Source: Maricaulis sp. (GTDB lineage: Bacteria > Pseudomonadota > Alphaproteobacteria > Caulobacterales > Maricaulaceae). From it: a stretch of DNA of 64,000 nt. A program made the position numbers and the translations under genes. Below are positions 48,169-59,409 of this stretch, in pieces; positions within the stretch are counted from its first letter, which is position 1, and the number at the start of each line of letters is the position of its first letter. Location: contig NZ_JAEPOL010000013.1 in assembly GCF_017642925.1 (NCBI RefSeq), positions 1 through 64,000 on the forward strand, read 5' to 3'. The notes below the pieces were generated by a model. The model made no database searches, was not told where the DNA came from, and was given only the letters and a program-made list of their open reading frames with translations.

Positions 48169-49455
48169 TCAGGCGTGTTCGAGCGCCTGTTTCAGGTCGG
48201 CGATCAGATCGTCGGGGTTCTCGATACCGACCGAGATGCGCACCAGACCGTCCGAGAAGCCCTGGCGCTTGCGCAGTCCCGGATCGACGCCGCGGTGGGT
48301 GGTGGAACCCGGGTGGCAGATCAGCGTCTCGGTACCGCCGAGGCTGACCGCCAGCTTCATCACCTGCAGCGCGTTGAGCATGCGGAAGGCTGCCGCCTCG
48401 CTCTCCAGATCGAAAGCAAAGGTGGAGCCGGCCGAGGAGGACTGGGCCTTGAAGACGTCGCCGTCGCGCGTGCCCTCTTCCAGGAAGCCCAGATAGCGCA
48501 CGCGATTGACCTTGGGATGATCGCGCAGGAACTCGGCGACCTTGCGGGTACCCAGGGCGGCCGCTTCCATGCGCAGCTTCACCGTTTCCAGCGAGCGCAG
48601 CAGCATCCAGCAGGTGTGCGGGTCGAGATTCGTCCCCAGATAGCCGCGCAGGCCGCGGATCTGTGCCATGGCTTCCGTCGTTCCGGACGCAGACCCGGCG
48701 ATCAGGTCGGAATGGCCGCCGATATATTTGGTCAGCGAGTAGACGACGACATCGGCACCCAGCTCCATCGGCTTCTGGCCGACCGGACCGAGGAAAGTGT
48801 TGTCGACGACGAGATAGGGGCGCTTGCCCTGCTTCTTCTCGATCAGGTCGACGAGGCGGCGGCAGACATTCAGATCGACCTGGTCATTGGTCGGATTGGT
48901 CGGCGTCTCGGTGTAGATGACCGAGACCTCGCCCTTGGCCAGCGCCTCGTCGGCGGCGGCGTGGATCTCGTCCTCATGGGCGCCGGCAAAGAAGTCGACC
49001 GACTGGATGCCGTAATTCGGCAGGAATTTGCGGATCAGGCTTTCCGTGCCGCCATAGAGCGGCGTCGACTGGAGAATCACCGAGCCGGAATGCGCCAGGC
49101 CCATCAGCGTGGTGGAGATGGCCGCCATGCCGGAGGAGAAGACGCAGCATTCCTCGGCGCCGTCATAGAGGGCCAGACGGTCTTCGAGCACTTCCATATT
49201 GGGATTGTTGAAGCGCGAATACATCAGGCCGGCGGCTTCCGGATCGCCCTCCTCGGCCTGGCCGAGCGTGACGCGGAAGAAGGCGGCGCCGTGCTCGGCG
49301 CTTTCGAAAGCGAAGGTCGAGGTCAGGAAGATCGGCGGCTTGATCGACATTTCCGAGAGCTTCGGGTCATAGCCGTAGCTCATCATCTGGGTTTCCGGGC
49401 TCAGCATGTGTCCGGCGATCTCGCGTTTGCGATACGGCTTGTCCGGCTTGCTCAT
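48169..49455 (-). CDS. Cys/Met metabolism PLP-dependent enzyme (cystathionine gamma-synthase family)
   Basis: VVVYSLTKYIGGHSDLIAGSASG (PLP Lys); YSRFNNPNMEVLEDRLALYDGAEECCVFSSGMAAIS. Confidence 0.93.
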   Translation of the reverse strand: MSKPDKPYRKREIAGHMLSPETQMMSYGYDPKLSEMSIKPPIFLTSTFAFESAEHGAAFFRVTLGQAEEGDPEAAGLMYSRFNNPNMEVLEDRLALYDGAEECCVFSSGMAAISTTLMGLAHSGSVILQSTPLYGGTESLIRKFLPNYGIQSVDFFAGAHEDEIHAAADEALAKGEVSVIYTETPTNPTNDQVDLNVCRRLVDLIEKKQGKRPYLVVDNTFLGPVGQKPMELGADVVVYSLTKYIGGHSDLIAGSASGTTEAMAQIRGLRGYLGTNLDPHTCWMLLRSLETVKLRMEAAALGTRKVAEFLRDHPKVNRVRYLGFLEEGTRDGDVFKAQSSSAGSTFAFDLESEAAAFRMLNALQVMKLAVSLGGTETLICHPGSTTHRGVDPGLRKRQGFSDGLVRISVGIENPDDLIADLKQALEHA

Positions 49456-49656
49456 GGAAGTTCTCCCTTGTCTGCAGGTGCGGCCAGGCCCCTGCCGCCG
49501 CGTTGCACCCGGTGTGAACCGGCGCTTCGAACGGGTCAAGCGCAGCCTCAGCAGGACGGAAAAAGCGACCAGATCGACCCCGTGAAGGGGCGTTTCGTGC
49601 ACTATTTTGCCAAAACGGCGCCAGACCGGCGGCACCGGCCTTCACGCAAAAGAAAA

Positions 49657-49680
49657 GCGGCCCGGCAGATGCCGGGCCGC
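49657..49680. terminator. Terminator hairpin
   Basis: gcggcccggc-agat-gccgggccgc. Confidence 0.75.
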
Positions 49681-49706
49681 AATCCTTCGATCATTCGGAT
49701 CCGGAC

Positions 49707-50783
<1,077 letters not shown>

Positions 50784-51072
50784 TCCCCCTCCAGAGGCTC
50801 GCGCCTCCTTGGTGTGACTGACCATGCCCGGCACTGTGCCGGGCGCGAAGAATCGTCCTGACGGACGCTCCTAGTACGTCCCCTACTACAATTACCTCGC
50901 GAGCGCCATAGGTCAGACAGGTAAAGCCCCGATAAGACCGGAAAATTTTGTCGCGTTGCAGCAAGGATACAGTGTGTCCCGGGACCGGGCCACACATCCC
51001 CGTACAACCGGACAACGCAGAAGCCTCACGATCGGTTCCCGCTTTTTTTTCGGAGAATGCCGAAACCCGTAA

Positions 51073-52656
51073 TCAGCGCAGGGCTGCAATCGTGTCGAAC
51101 ACCCCTGTGCGGCCAGCTTCACCCGCTGCGGTTGCCGTCGCGAACGCCTGTGCGTACGCAGCAACCAGGCGGCCGTCGCGACGGTAGAGGTCGTGCAGGT
51201 AGCGCACCGAACCGTCCGCCTCCCCCACAACCGTCCAGTAGGCAATATGGACCGGGATGCGCCGGTCCAGCCAGACGACGGTGGGCGTATTGCCCGACAC
51301 GACCTGGTCGATCCGCGCCCGCGACCAGTCCGCCTGGCCCGCCAGCACCCATTCGGCCAGGGCGAGCGGGTCCTGCACGCGGATGCAGCCGGCCGAAAAA
51401 TCCCGGCGCGTGCGCACGAAACGGTCGCGCTCGGTCGTGTCGTGAATGTAGATATTGTGCCGGTTGGGGAAGATGAACTTCACCTCGCCCATCGGATTGG
51501 TCGGCCCGGGCGGCTGCGACAGCCGGTAGGGCCAGCGGTCGTTCCAGCGGCTCCAGTCGACCTCGTAGACCGAAACCGGCTCGCCGGCCGAATTGTAGAT
51601 GCGGAAACCGTGCGAATTGACAATGCCCGGATTGCGCCGGATCGAGGCGAAGCGTGCGCGCGCCGAGCTGGATGGCAGCCCCCACCAGGGATTGAGGACG
51701 ATGTATTGCATCTCCTCGGAGAATTCCGGCGTCGAGGAGGTCTGGCCGCCGATCATCACCTCATGCTCGCGCGCCAGCTGCCCGTTCTCCCAGGCCTCCA
51801 GATGGAAATCGGCGAGATTGACCCAGATATGCCGCTCGCCCAGCTGCCGGGTGCGCCAGCGCCGCTGCTCGAGATTGGCGCGCAATTGCGCGATCCGCTC
51901 CTGCGGCGTGATGTTCAGCTGGCGCAGGGTCGGCCGGTCCAGACGCCCGGTCGGCGAAAGGTTCACCCGCCCCTGATAGCGCCGCAGGGCGGTGTCCAGC
52001 CGCATGTCGAACGCATCGCCGCTCGACCAGCCGGGCGCCAGGAGCCCCTCGGCCGCCAGCCGCGCGCGCAGCTGGTCGACCCGGGCGCCGGTATCGCCAA
52101 GCGTCAGCGCATCACCGCCCTCGATCTGCGGCCAGATCGGGCGCAGCATCATCAGGCGCAACATCTCCCGGCGCAGAATGTCGTAGTCGCGCACAGCCGG
52201 CAGGCTTTCGGCAATCGCCTGTTCGACATGCCCCGCGTCCAGCGCGGCCACGAGGCGCGCAACCAGCCGGGACGCCTCATTGTCCGTCAGCAGGCGCAGC
52301 GTCAGCGTGTCCTGGTCGATCAGCCCGTATTCCAGCCAGGCGGTGTATTGCAGCGCCGCCCGCGACGCCGCTGCGGCCCGCGGCTCGAATGCCTCATCCG
52401 GATTGAGCAGATAGTCGGCAACAGCATCCAGCGCCGGCAGTCCGTGTCCCGGTGCCTCGTAGAGAAAGCCGGCCAGTTCGGCGACCGTGTCCGGCGTCCA
52501 TCCGGTGACCTGCAGCGCCCAGCGGTCGAGATCGGCCGTCCGCACCGGCTGCGGCATTTCGGGAATTTCCGAGGCGATCACAGGCTCGTCGTCAGACGCA
52601 GCGGTCACCGCGCCTGGCAGCATGGCCAGAAAAATTGCCAAGAGGAAACGTCCCAA
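51073..52656 (-). CDS. Murein L,D-transpeptidase (YcbB/LdtD type) with peptidoglycan-binding domain
   Basis: PG-binding TALRRYQGRVNLSPTGRLDRPTLRQLN; HNIYIHDTTERDRFVRTRRDFSAGCIRVQDPLALAEWVL. Confidence 0.93.
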   Translation of the reverse strand: MGRFLLAIFLAMLPGAVTAASDDEPVIASEIPEMPQPVRTADLDRWALQVTGWTPDTVAELAGFLYEAPGHGLPALDAVADYLLNPDEAFEPRAAAASRAALQYTAWLEYGLIDQDTLTLRLLTDNEASRLVARLVAALDAGHVEQAIAESLPAVRDYDILRREMLRLMMLRPIWPQIEGGDALTLGDTGARVDQLRARLAAEGLLAPGWSSGDAFDMRLDTALRRYQGRVNLSPTGRLDRPTLRQLNITPQERIAQLRANLEQRRWRTRQLGERHIWVNLADFHLEAWENGQLAREHEVMIGGQTSSTPEFSEEMQYIVLNPWWGLPSSSARARFASIRRNPGIVNSHGFRIYNSAGEPVSVYEVDWSRWNDRWPYRLSQPPGPTNPMGEVKFIFPNRHNIYIHDTTERDRFVRTRRDFSAGCIRVQDPLALAEWVLAGQADWSRARIDQVVSGNTPTVVWLDRRIPVHIAYWTVVGEADGSVRYLHDLYRRDGRLVAAYAQAFATATAAGEAGRTGVFDTIAALR

Positions 52657-52737
52657 GCTTGTCCCCGAGTCGAAAGCGGGCCGACATTAACCATTAAGGA
52701 TGCGGGACGAAACCGTGTTTCGGCCGGCCGGCGGCGC

Positions 52738-54609
52738 TCAGGACAGCGGGTCGCGCTCGTCTTCGGGATCGGGTTCGCCGACATCCTCGGCCATCAGTTC
52801 GGCCAGGGAGACGACGCGCGACCGGGCCCGCTCGATATAGGCCTCATTGTCGAAGACATCGATCTCGGCATCCCAGACCTCGAACAATTGCCGCAGGCTT
52901 TCCTCGTCATGATGGGCAAAGGCTTTCGCCTTCTTCTCGGCCCGCTCACGCGTTTCGCCCAGCACTTCGAGCGACTGGGTCGCGGCCTCGAGGGAGGAGC
53001 CGAACATCTCGCGCACGGCGCTGTCCGCGCCTGCCGCGCGTAGCTGGTAGACATGCTCGCGGCTGGCGGCGCGGGCGATGACATGCACATGCGGGTAGCG
53101 CTGTTTGACATGCTGGACGAGTTCGACGGCGCGTTCGCGATTATCGGTGCACACGACGAGAAGCTTGGCGCGGGCGATGCCGGCTGCCTCCAGCAGGCCG
53201 GGCCGCAGGGCGTTGCCGTAATAGACCTGGATGCCGAATTTGCGCAGCCCGTCGATATGCTCGGCCGAATTGTCCAGGACGATCGGCTTGTAGCCATCCA
53301 TCACCAGCAGGCGGTGCACGATCTGGCCGAAACGGCCCATGCCGGCAATGATGACGGGCGCCTCCTCCTCGATCGTGTCCTCGGCGCGCTCATGCCCGGT
53401 CCTGCGGGCCACACGCGGCGACACGAAACGTTCGAAGGCGATCATCAGCAGCGGCGTCGCCATCATCGACAGGGCGACCACCAGCGAGGCGATGGCGGCG
53501 ATCTCGTCGGGGATGACGTGCAGGCTGGTCGAGAAGGCCAGCAGCACGAAGCCGAACTCGCCGCTCTGGGCGAGGGCGAAGGTGAACAGCCAGCGGGCCC
53601 GCCCCTTCATGCGGAACAGGATCGCCAGCGCCAGCAGGATCGCCCCCTTCACCAGGATCAGGCTGAGCGTGAGGCCGATGATGAGGCCGAATTCCTCGCC
53701 CAGGAGGGCAAACTCCATGCCCGCACCGACCGTGATGAAGAAGACGCCGAGCAACAGGCCCTTGAAGGGCTCGAGATCGGAGACCAGTTCGTGGCGGTAT
53801 TCGCTTTCCGCCAGCAGCACCCCGGCCAGGAAGGTCCCCAGCGCCGGCGACAGTCCGACCATGCTCATCAGTACGGCAATGCCGACAATCAGGACGAGGG
53901 CCGCAGTAAAAAAGAGCTCGTGCAGCCCCGTGCGCGCGATAATGCGGAAGGCCGGGCGTGTGAGATAGCGTCCGCCCAGAACCACGCCGACGACCACGGC
54001 GAGCGTGATCAGTCCCTGGGCCCAGGCCGGCCAGGCTGCGAACGGCGCCGGCCCGCCATGAGCTCCGCCGCCATGCGCCGCACCGGCGTCCACGCCGGCC
54101 GTTGCCAGGAAGGGCAGAAGGGCGAGCATGGGAATGACGGCGATGTCCTGGAACAGGAGGACCGAGAAGGCCGATTGCCCGCCCTCGGTGCGCAGCCAGC
54201 CCTTCTCGCCCAGCGTCTGCAGGACGATGGCCGTCGAGGACAGCGCCATGATCAGGCCGAGTGCCAGCGCCAGCCGCCAGTCCAGCCCGAAGCCCAGGCA
54301 CGCGACCGCGACGACCAGCGCCGTCACCGCCACCTGCAGGCCGCCCAGCCCGAACAGGCGCATGCGCATGTCCCACAACAGGCGCGGCTGCAGTTCCAGG
54401 CCGATCAGGAAGAGCATCATCACCACGCCGAACTCGGCGAAAGTCTGGACGTTTTCCGGATCCGACCCCATCCAGTCGAGCAAAGGTGCGATGGCCACGC
54501 CGGCCAGCAGATAGCCCAGCACAGATCCCAGCCCGAGGCGGTGGGCGATCGGTACCGCAATCACGCCGGCACCGAGATAGATCACCGCCTGCAGGAGAAG
54601 CTCGTTCAT
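52738..54609 (-). CDS. CPA2-family (KefB/KefC-like) cation:proton antiporter with TrkA-N domain
   Basis: LRLGLGSVLGYLLAGVAIAP-type membrane domain; VIIAGMGRFGQIVHRLLVMDGYKPIVLD. Confidence 0.93.
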   Translation of the reverse strand: MNELLLQAVIYLGAGVIAVPIAHRLGLGSVLGYLLAGVAIAPLLDWMGSDPENVQTFAEFGVVMMLFLIGLELQPRLLWDMRMRLFGLGGLQVAVTALVVAVACLGFGLDWRLALALGLIMALSSTAIVLQTLGEKGWLRTEGGQSAFSVLLFQDIAVIPMLALLPFLATAGVDAGAAHGGGAHGGPAPFAAWPAWAQGLITLAVVVGVVLGGRYLTRPAFRIIARTGLHELFFTAALVLIVGIAVLMSMVGLSPALGTFLAGVLLAESEYRHELVSDLEPFKGLLLGVFFITVGAGMEFALLGEEFGLIIGLTLSLILVKGAILLALAILFRMKGRARWLFTFALAQSGEFGFVLLAFSTSLHVIPDEIAAIASLVVALSMMATPLLMIAFERFVSPRVARRTGHERAEDTIEEEAPVIIAGMGRFGQIVHRLLVMDGYKPIVLDNSAEHIDGLRKFGIQVYYGNALRPGLLEAAGIARAKLLVVCTDNRERAVELVQHVKQRYPHVHVIARAASREHVYQLRAAGADSAVREMFGSSLEAATQSLEVLGETRERAEKKAKAFAHHDEESLRQLFEVWDAEIDVFDNEAYIERARSRVVSLAELMAEDVGEPDPEDERDPLS

Positions 54610-54723
54610 GGTCGGGCCGCCGAATCAAAGACGTGTTGAAGGGATGGTCGGCGCCAGAATAGCGCGCAGCGCCCGCGGCGCCATGCCCCGCGCGCGTTTT
54701 CCCTCAGACGGCTTCGCCCCGCC

Positions 54724-56442
54724 TCAACAATCCATCCCGCTTTCGAAAGCCTGCGCGATGGCGGGCTGACGGCGCATGATCCCGGCCGCCACGGCGCAAC
54801 GCCCGGACGGCTGCAGGCGGGTGTCGGCGGCAAGATCGGCGGCGATTGCGGCCGGGGTGTCCCGCCCGGTCATGACTTCCGGACCGCCATCCGCCGGCGT
54901 GTCGAACCGCATCAGCCGGGCCGTCTCGCCCCAGCGCGGCCAGTCCGGACCGGCACCACCGCCCGTGCCGGGCTCGCCCGTATGGGCAAACTGCCCCCAG
55001 TAGCCGCCCATTGCATCGGCCAGTGCCGCACGGCCTTGCGCATTACGGTCATTGAACAGGACGCGATCGAACGGGCCGAACAGCTCGAAATGGTTGAAGA
55101 CGAACGGGATCTCCATGGCGTGCGAGGCCCCGAGCAGAATGCCGGTATCGGTCAGCAGAACCTTGCCGCCCTCGTCCCAGTCGAACCGGTAGGCCCACAA
55201 ATCCTCATGGCCGGCCGACCGCAGACGGTCGAGCAGACCATCGACAGCCCCCACCCGCCAGCTGCGGCTGGGATATTCGACCGCCGCCTGGTAGCGCGCC
55301 ACGTCCCGCGGCCAGACGAGCGGCCCCAGACGCCGCGTCAATTGCGGATCGAAGGCGGTGTAGAGCTTCATCTCGTCCCGATTGGCACCGGTGATCAGGG
55401 GCACGGGCGCGAAACCGCCCGGCCGCGCCGCAGCGCCCAGTATGCCGTCCTCGGGCAGGCTCACCCCGTCCTCGATCATGCGCGGCAGCGAGGTGAAGGC
55501 GCCGTTTTCGTCACGATAGACCGCGTAGACATCCTCCAGCGGCACCGCCCGCATCGCCGCCCCGTCCGCATCCGGTCCGGCAAAGGCGGCCACGGCTTCC
55601 AGGGCGGGATGAAGGTCGTTTCCGCCGCCGTTTTCGGCGACCTCACGGCTGTTCGTTCCCGTTCCGCCGCTCTGCATGATGGCCGCATCGAAGCGGCCGC
55701 GCGCCGGTTCGGACGCCATCAGGGCGGCAATATTGAAGGCGCCCGCGCTTTCTCCGAAGATCGTGATCCGGTCGGCATCGCCGCCGAAAGCGGTGATGTT
55801 GGCGTCCACCCAGTCCAGCGCGGCGACCAGGTCGAGCAGCGCGAAATTGGCCGCCTCGTCCAGCGGGTGTTCGGCACTTTCGCGCAAGGCCGGATGCGAC
55901 AGGAAGCCCAGCGGGCCCAGGCGGTATTGCACGGCAACGACCACGACATCGCGCTCGGCCGCCAGCTGCGAGCCGTCATAGGCCGAGGACGAGCCCCAGA
56001 CATTCGCCCCGCCATGGATCCACACCATGACCGGCAACCCGGCCTCGGGCGCGGCATCGCGCGGGGCGTAGATATCGAGTGTGAGACAGTCTTCCTCGCC
56101 GATCAGCACGCCGGCCTCGACACCGGCTGCCCGGGCGGAAAGTTCATTGGTTACCTGGGGACAGACGGCGCCGTGTTCGATCGCCTCGAGCCGGCCCCCG
56201 TCAAAAGCCAGGGCCGGACGCGGCGCGCGCCAGCGCAGATCGCCTTCAGGCGGGGCCGCATAGGGTATGGCCAGCCAGGCGGAGGCCGCCTCTCCGGAAT
56301 GGAAACCGACAATCTCGCCCTGGGCGAGCGTGCGCTGCGTCTCCGGCGCCGGTTCGGTCCGGACCTGAGTCTCCTCCGCCCCGTTACACCCCGCCAGCGT
56401 CAGCAGCGCTGCAACGGCTGCCAAGCACACACATCTCTTCAT
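54724..56442 (-). CDS. Type B carboxylesterase/lipase
   Basis: EDCLTLDIYAPRDAAPEAGLPVMVWIHGGANVWGSSS; ITIFGESAGAFNIAALM. Confidence 0.93.
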   Translation of the reverse strand: MKRCVCLAAVAALLTLAGCNGAEETQVRTEPAPETQRTLAQGEIVGFHSGEAASAWLAIPYAAPPEGDLRWRAPRPALAFDGGRLEAIEHGAVCPQVTNELSARAAGVEAGVLIGEEDCLTLDIYAPRDAAPEAGLPVMVWIHGGANVWGSSSAYDGSQLAAERDVVVVAVQYRLGPLGFLSHPALRESAEHPLDEAANFALLDLVAALDWVDANITAFGGDADRITIFGESAGAFNIAALMASEPARGRFDAAIMQSGGTGTNSREVAENGGGNDLHPALEAVAAFAGPDADGAAMRAVPLEDVYAVYRDENGAFTSLPRMIEDGVSLPEDGILGAAARPGGFAPVPLITGANRDEMKLYTAFDPQLTRRLGPLVWPRDVARYQAAVEYPSRSWRVGAVDGLLDRLRSAGHEDLWAYRFDWDEGGKVLLTDTGILLGASHAMEIPFVFNHFELFGPFDRVLFNDRNAQGRAALADAMGGYWGQFAHTGEPGTGGGAGPDWPRWGETARLMRFDTPADGGPEVMTGRDTPAAIAADLAADTRLQPSGRCAVAAGIMRRQPAIAQAFESGMDC

Positions 56443-56564
56443 CGGCCCCTCCCGTTTGAGCGGGAAGGTTTGGCCGGGGCGGCGGCAGCGTCAAGCTGTA
56501 GATCGCGGCAAGGTCGGGAAAATCGCCCGCGGTCGCGAATGGCGTAACAAAAATGCTGGGGGCG

Positions 56565-56583
56565 AAATGGTGAGCCGACAGGG
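56565..56583. repeat. att-like direct repeat (copy of tRNA-Lys 3' end)
   Basis: aaatggtgagccgacaggg, identical to 57754-57772. Confidence 0.85.
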
Positions 56584-56817
56584 GGGTGCACGATGTGGGA
56601 TTTCAATGGGCTAACATGAGCTAAACTGACTAACCGCCCAATGCGTTTCAATGCGTTGTTTTGGGAATCTCCAACCCGCGAGTGGCCGGCAGACGCCAAG
56701 AGCCCGCCCCGAAACCAATACGAGTATTATCGCAAATAGTTCTCGCCAATACTGCCGCATTCGTTAAGTCCGGCAACGCAGCTAGAGTCGCGCGATATAC
56801 ACGGGTAAGCTGTCGCC

Positions 56818-57561
56818 GTGACGTACCCTGTGACCTCAACTCCGATCGCGCGGAAGATAATTCGGATATTCAATCCGTGGCTGATGCTGGTGTTCTTCGG
56901 AGCGCTGGCCTTATTGGCAGCGACCGCACAAGATCCATTCGCCCGAAGCGCATTGTGTTCCTTTGGCGTCTGTTTTTATTCGCCAAAGCCAGAATTCTGG
57001 AATTCGCTAGTTCACACGCTTTCGGCCGGCTCGGCAGTCAGCGTGTTGTTCTACTGGGTTCTAGTTCAGCTGCCTCACCACCAGAAACGCGAACGCTTAA
57101 AACGGATATTCGCCAAGCAATATCGGTCCTTCAAACTGGAGTGCATCGACATTTTTCTAGTGCTATCGGCTTCCCCACAAGACAATGACACTGCCAAACG
57201 ATTGCTTGACCTGGGAGAGTTTCGCGCCTTCTTCAAGCAAACAAATTCGAACGAAAAAGAACGATGGGACTGTTTTCTAAACGGCTTGAACGGGTACTAC
57301 CTTGATGCATTGGCGCGAAAGATGGAGCACCTGCGAGACGAGTTCAGGATTTTCCTCCTCGCTGTGGAGTCGGATGATGAAGAACTCTTGGAACTCCTCA
57401 AGCGTTTCACCCAATACACGCACTACAACGTTACCCGAAGCGAAGACTATGACGAAATCAAATCGCTGAGCGGCTATTTCTGGCAGCTCTTCGCAGGCTG
57501 GTCTGTCATCGACGGTTACAGCGACGATGACGCCGTCCTGAAAGCCATCCAACGGATTTGA
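56818..57561 (+). CDS. Uncharacterised protein, two predicted N-terminal TM helices plus alpha-helical cytoplasmic domain
   Basis: GTG-start ORF 247 aa; TM1 WLMLVFFGALALLAATAQ, TM2 AGSAVSVLFYWVLVQL, then charged helical region. Confidence 0.75.
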   Translation: MTYPVTSTPIARKIIRIFNPWLMLVFFGALALLAATAQDPFARSALCSFGVCFYSPKPEFWNSLVHTLSAGSAVSVLFYWVLVQLPHHQKRERLKRIFAKQYRSFKLECIDIFLVLSASPQDNDTAKRLLDLGEFRAFFKQTNSNEKERWDCFLNGLNGYYLDALARKMEHLRDEFRIFLLAVESDDEELLELLKRFTQYTHYNVTRSEDYDEIKSLSGYFWQLFAGWSVIDGYSDDDAVLKAIQRI

Positions 57562-57753
57562 ACCAAGCAGGCGAGATTCGCACCTCGCAGTCTGCCAGCT
57601 GCCCGACTCATTCTCAGAACATGAAGTGTTGAGCCACCGCGGATTGGCAGGTCCACGCGGATTCAACGCCTTAGCCAGATCAAAACTGGCTAACCGACCC
57701 GAAAGTGACTAACCTTGAACAATTTCACCTAACTATTTCAACTGTTTAGGCAA

Positions 57754-57772
57754 AAATGGTGAGCCGACAGGG
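57754..57772. repeat. att-like direct repeat within tRNA-Lys 3' end
   Basis: aaatggtgagccgacaggg. Confidence 0.85.
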
Positions 57773-57832
57773 ATTCGAACCCTGGACCTACTGATTAAAA
57801 GTCAGTTGCTCTACCAGCTGAGCTATCGGCTC
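57757..57832 (-). tRNA. tRNA-Lys(TTT)
   Basis: Reverse strand gagccgatagctcagctggtagagcaactgacttttaatcagtaggtccagggttcgaatccctgtcggctcacca. Confidence 0.95.
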
Positions 57833-57948
57833 CCCTCACGAGGAGCGCGGAACCTATACGGGCGATTCCGGAGGGTCAATGCGGCTTTACCGGCGGATAT
57901 CAGCATTTCGGCCAAGATTTTTCCGCAATCGCCGGTAAACTCGCCGGC

Positions 57949-58578
57949 ATGACGAACAGGGTCCTGATTCCAGCCATGGTTTGCTTCGCGGTGGCGCTGT
58001 CTGCCGGAGCATGCTCGTCCACCCGTCCGGATGCCGGCGAAACCGCCAGCATGGCCCGGGTCGAAACCACCGACGCACTGGAAGACGCGGTCGGCCTGCC
58101 GCGCGAACGGCCGGGCCCGATCATGGTCGACGAGGGCGACGACACCGTTCCGACCCCCTATGGCGGCGAAGGCTCGCGCCGGCGCTGTTCGACCGTGGCA
58201 CGCGATGTCGCGCGGCTGACCGTGGTCCTGGGCCCCGATATCGAGGAAGAGGAACGCCAGGCCGAGGAAGAGGCCCGGGAAGAGCGCAGCTGGTTCGACC
58301 GGGGTAGCGGACTGGCCGCCCAGGCGCCCGATGCGGCGGCCGACGGCGCGCGCAGCCTGTATCACTCCACGATTGTAGGCCTGAACCCGGTACGTCCGGT
58401 GATCCGCTTCATCGGCGGCGCCGGCCGGATCGAGGACGAGGCCCGCGAGCGCCGCGAGATGGCTCAGCGCCGCCGCGCCTATCTGCGTGGTCTGTATGAC
58501 GGTTTCGGCTGTCCGGCGCACCAGATGCGGCGCGCTTTCGAGGCCTATGGCCTGGTCGAAACCGCGGCCGAAGACTGA
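57949..58578 (+). CDS. Hypothetical lipoprotein
   Basis: MTNRVLIPAMVCFAVALSAGACSSTRPDAG lipobox; C-terminus conserved-looking. Confidence 0.7.
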   Translation: MTNRVLIPAMVCFAVALSAGACSSTRPDAGETASMARVETTDALEDAVGLPRERPGPIMVDEGDDTVPTPYGGEGSRRRCSTVARDVARLTVVLGPDIEEEERQAEEEAREERSWFDRGSGLAAQAPDAAADGARSLYHSTIVGLNPVRPVIRFIGGAGRIEDEARERREMAQRRRAYLRGLYDGFGCPAHQMRRAFEAYGLVETAAED

Positions 58579-58705
58579 GCCTCACTGCATTACATTCCTG
58601 TAATCTTCGCAACTTTTCGTGGCGGCTGTCCGTTTCGGGTCCGGATGGCAGGCACAGAGCTGTCCCCGGCTGAAGCCGGCAGATGGAGCAAGACAGGAGG
58701 TAGAC

Positions 58706-59311
58706 ATGAAACGCCTTACTACCCTGACGACTGCAACCGCTGCTTCGGCGTTTGCCTGCGCAACGACCGCGCTGGCCGGCGCTGCGGCCCTGGCCCAGGA
58801 CGATCTTCACCAGGACGAAAAGCCCGTGGTGGACGAGCAGATGACCGTTGAAGGCCAGGCTCACGCCCCGGCGCCGAACGAGACGATCCAGGACAATGAC
58901 CTGCTGCGCGAGACCGCAGAGGCCTGGGACAATTCGGACCTCGACCGCGCGCCCTACACCGATGACCACCACTGGATCGACCTGCGGGTTGAATCCGAGG
59001 ATGGCGGCGAGCTCGGCGAGATCGAGCGTGTCCGTCTGGGCGCGGAAGGCGATGTCGAAGCCATCGTCGTCGAGAGCGGCGGTACGCTGGACATCGGTGG
59101 CCGCGAGGTGCTGGTCGATGCCGACGAAGTGAGCTTTGCACCCGAGGGTGAACGCCCGGTCGCCGTGATCGAGCACACCCGTGCGGAATTCGAGGCCATG
59201 CCGGACTTCAATGAGGATGCGGCAACCGAGTATCCGCTGTCGGATGACGACTACGGTGACAATGAAAACGATATGGAGCTCGATGACGGCCCGGCTGATC
59301 CCAGCCAGTAA
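58706..59311 (+). CDS. Secreted acidic protein, PRC-barrel-like
   Basis: RBS aggaggtag; signal peptide; IDLRVESEDGGELGEIERVRLGAEGDVEAIVVESGGTLDIGGREVLVDADEVSF. Confidence 0.7.
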   Translation: MKRLTTLTTATAASAFACATTALAGAAALAQDDLHQDEKPVVDEQMTVEGQAHAPAPNETIQDNDLLRETAEAWDNSDLDRAPYTDDHHWIDLRVESEDGGELGEIERVRLGAEGDVEAIVVESGGTLDIGGREVLVDADEVSFAPEGERPVAVIEHTRAEFEAMPDFNEDAATEYPLSDDDYGDNENDMELDDGPADPSQ

Positions 59312-59409
59312 GCCGGACATCCAAAGGCCCTGCTTCAGGTCCCTCCCCGCACCTGAAGCCCCTGAGCGGCGCTTCCGCCTCCCGGAAGCGCCGCTTCTGT
59401 ATCTGCAGC

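Larger units (their letters stand above)
56565..57772. mobile_element. Putative mini-island at tRNA-Lys bounded by 19-bp att-like repeats; one cargo ORF, no integrase
   Basis: Direct repeats of the tRNA-Lys 3' end, lower GC inside, single ORF. Confidence 0.65.

Noticed and set aside
51193-53043. 616-aa ORF antisense to the L,D-transpeptidase
   Set aside because: Shadow ORF; catalytic motif SAGCIR is on the minus strand.
56661-57188. 175-aa overlapping ORF in the tRNA-Lys island
   Set aside because: Overlaps the better-supported 247-aa membrane-protein ORF in another frame and lacks recognisable features.
57823-58521. 232-aa minus-strand ORF
   Set aside because: Antisense to the lipoprotein at 57949-58578, overlaps the tRNA-Lys 5' end.
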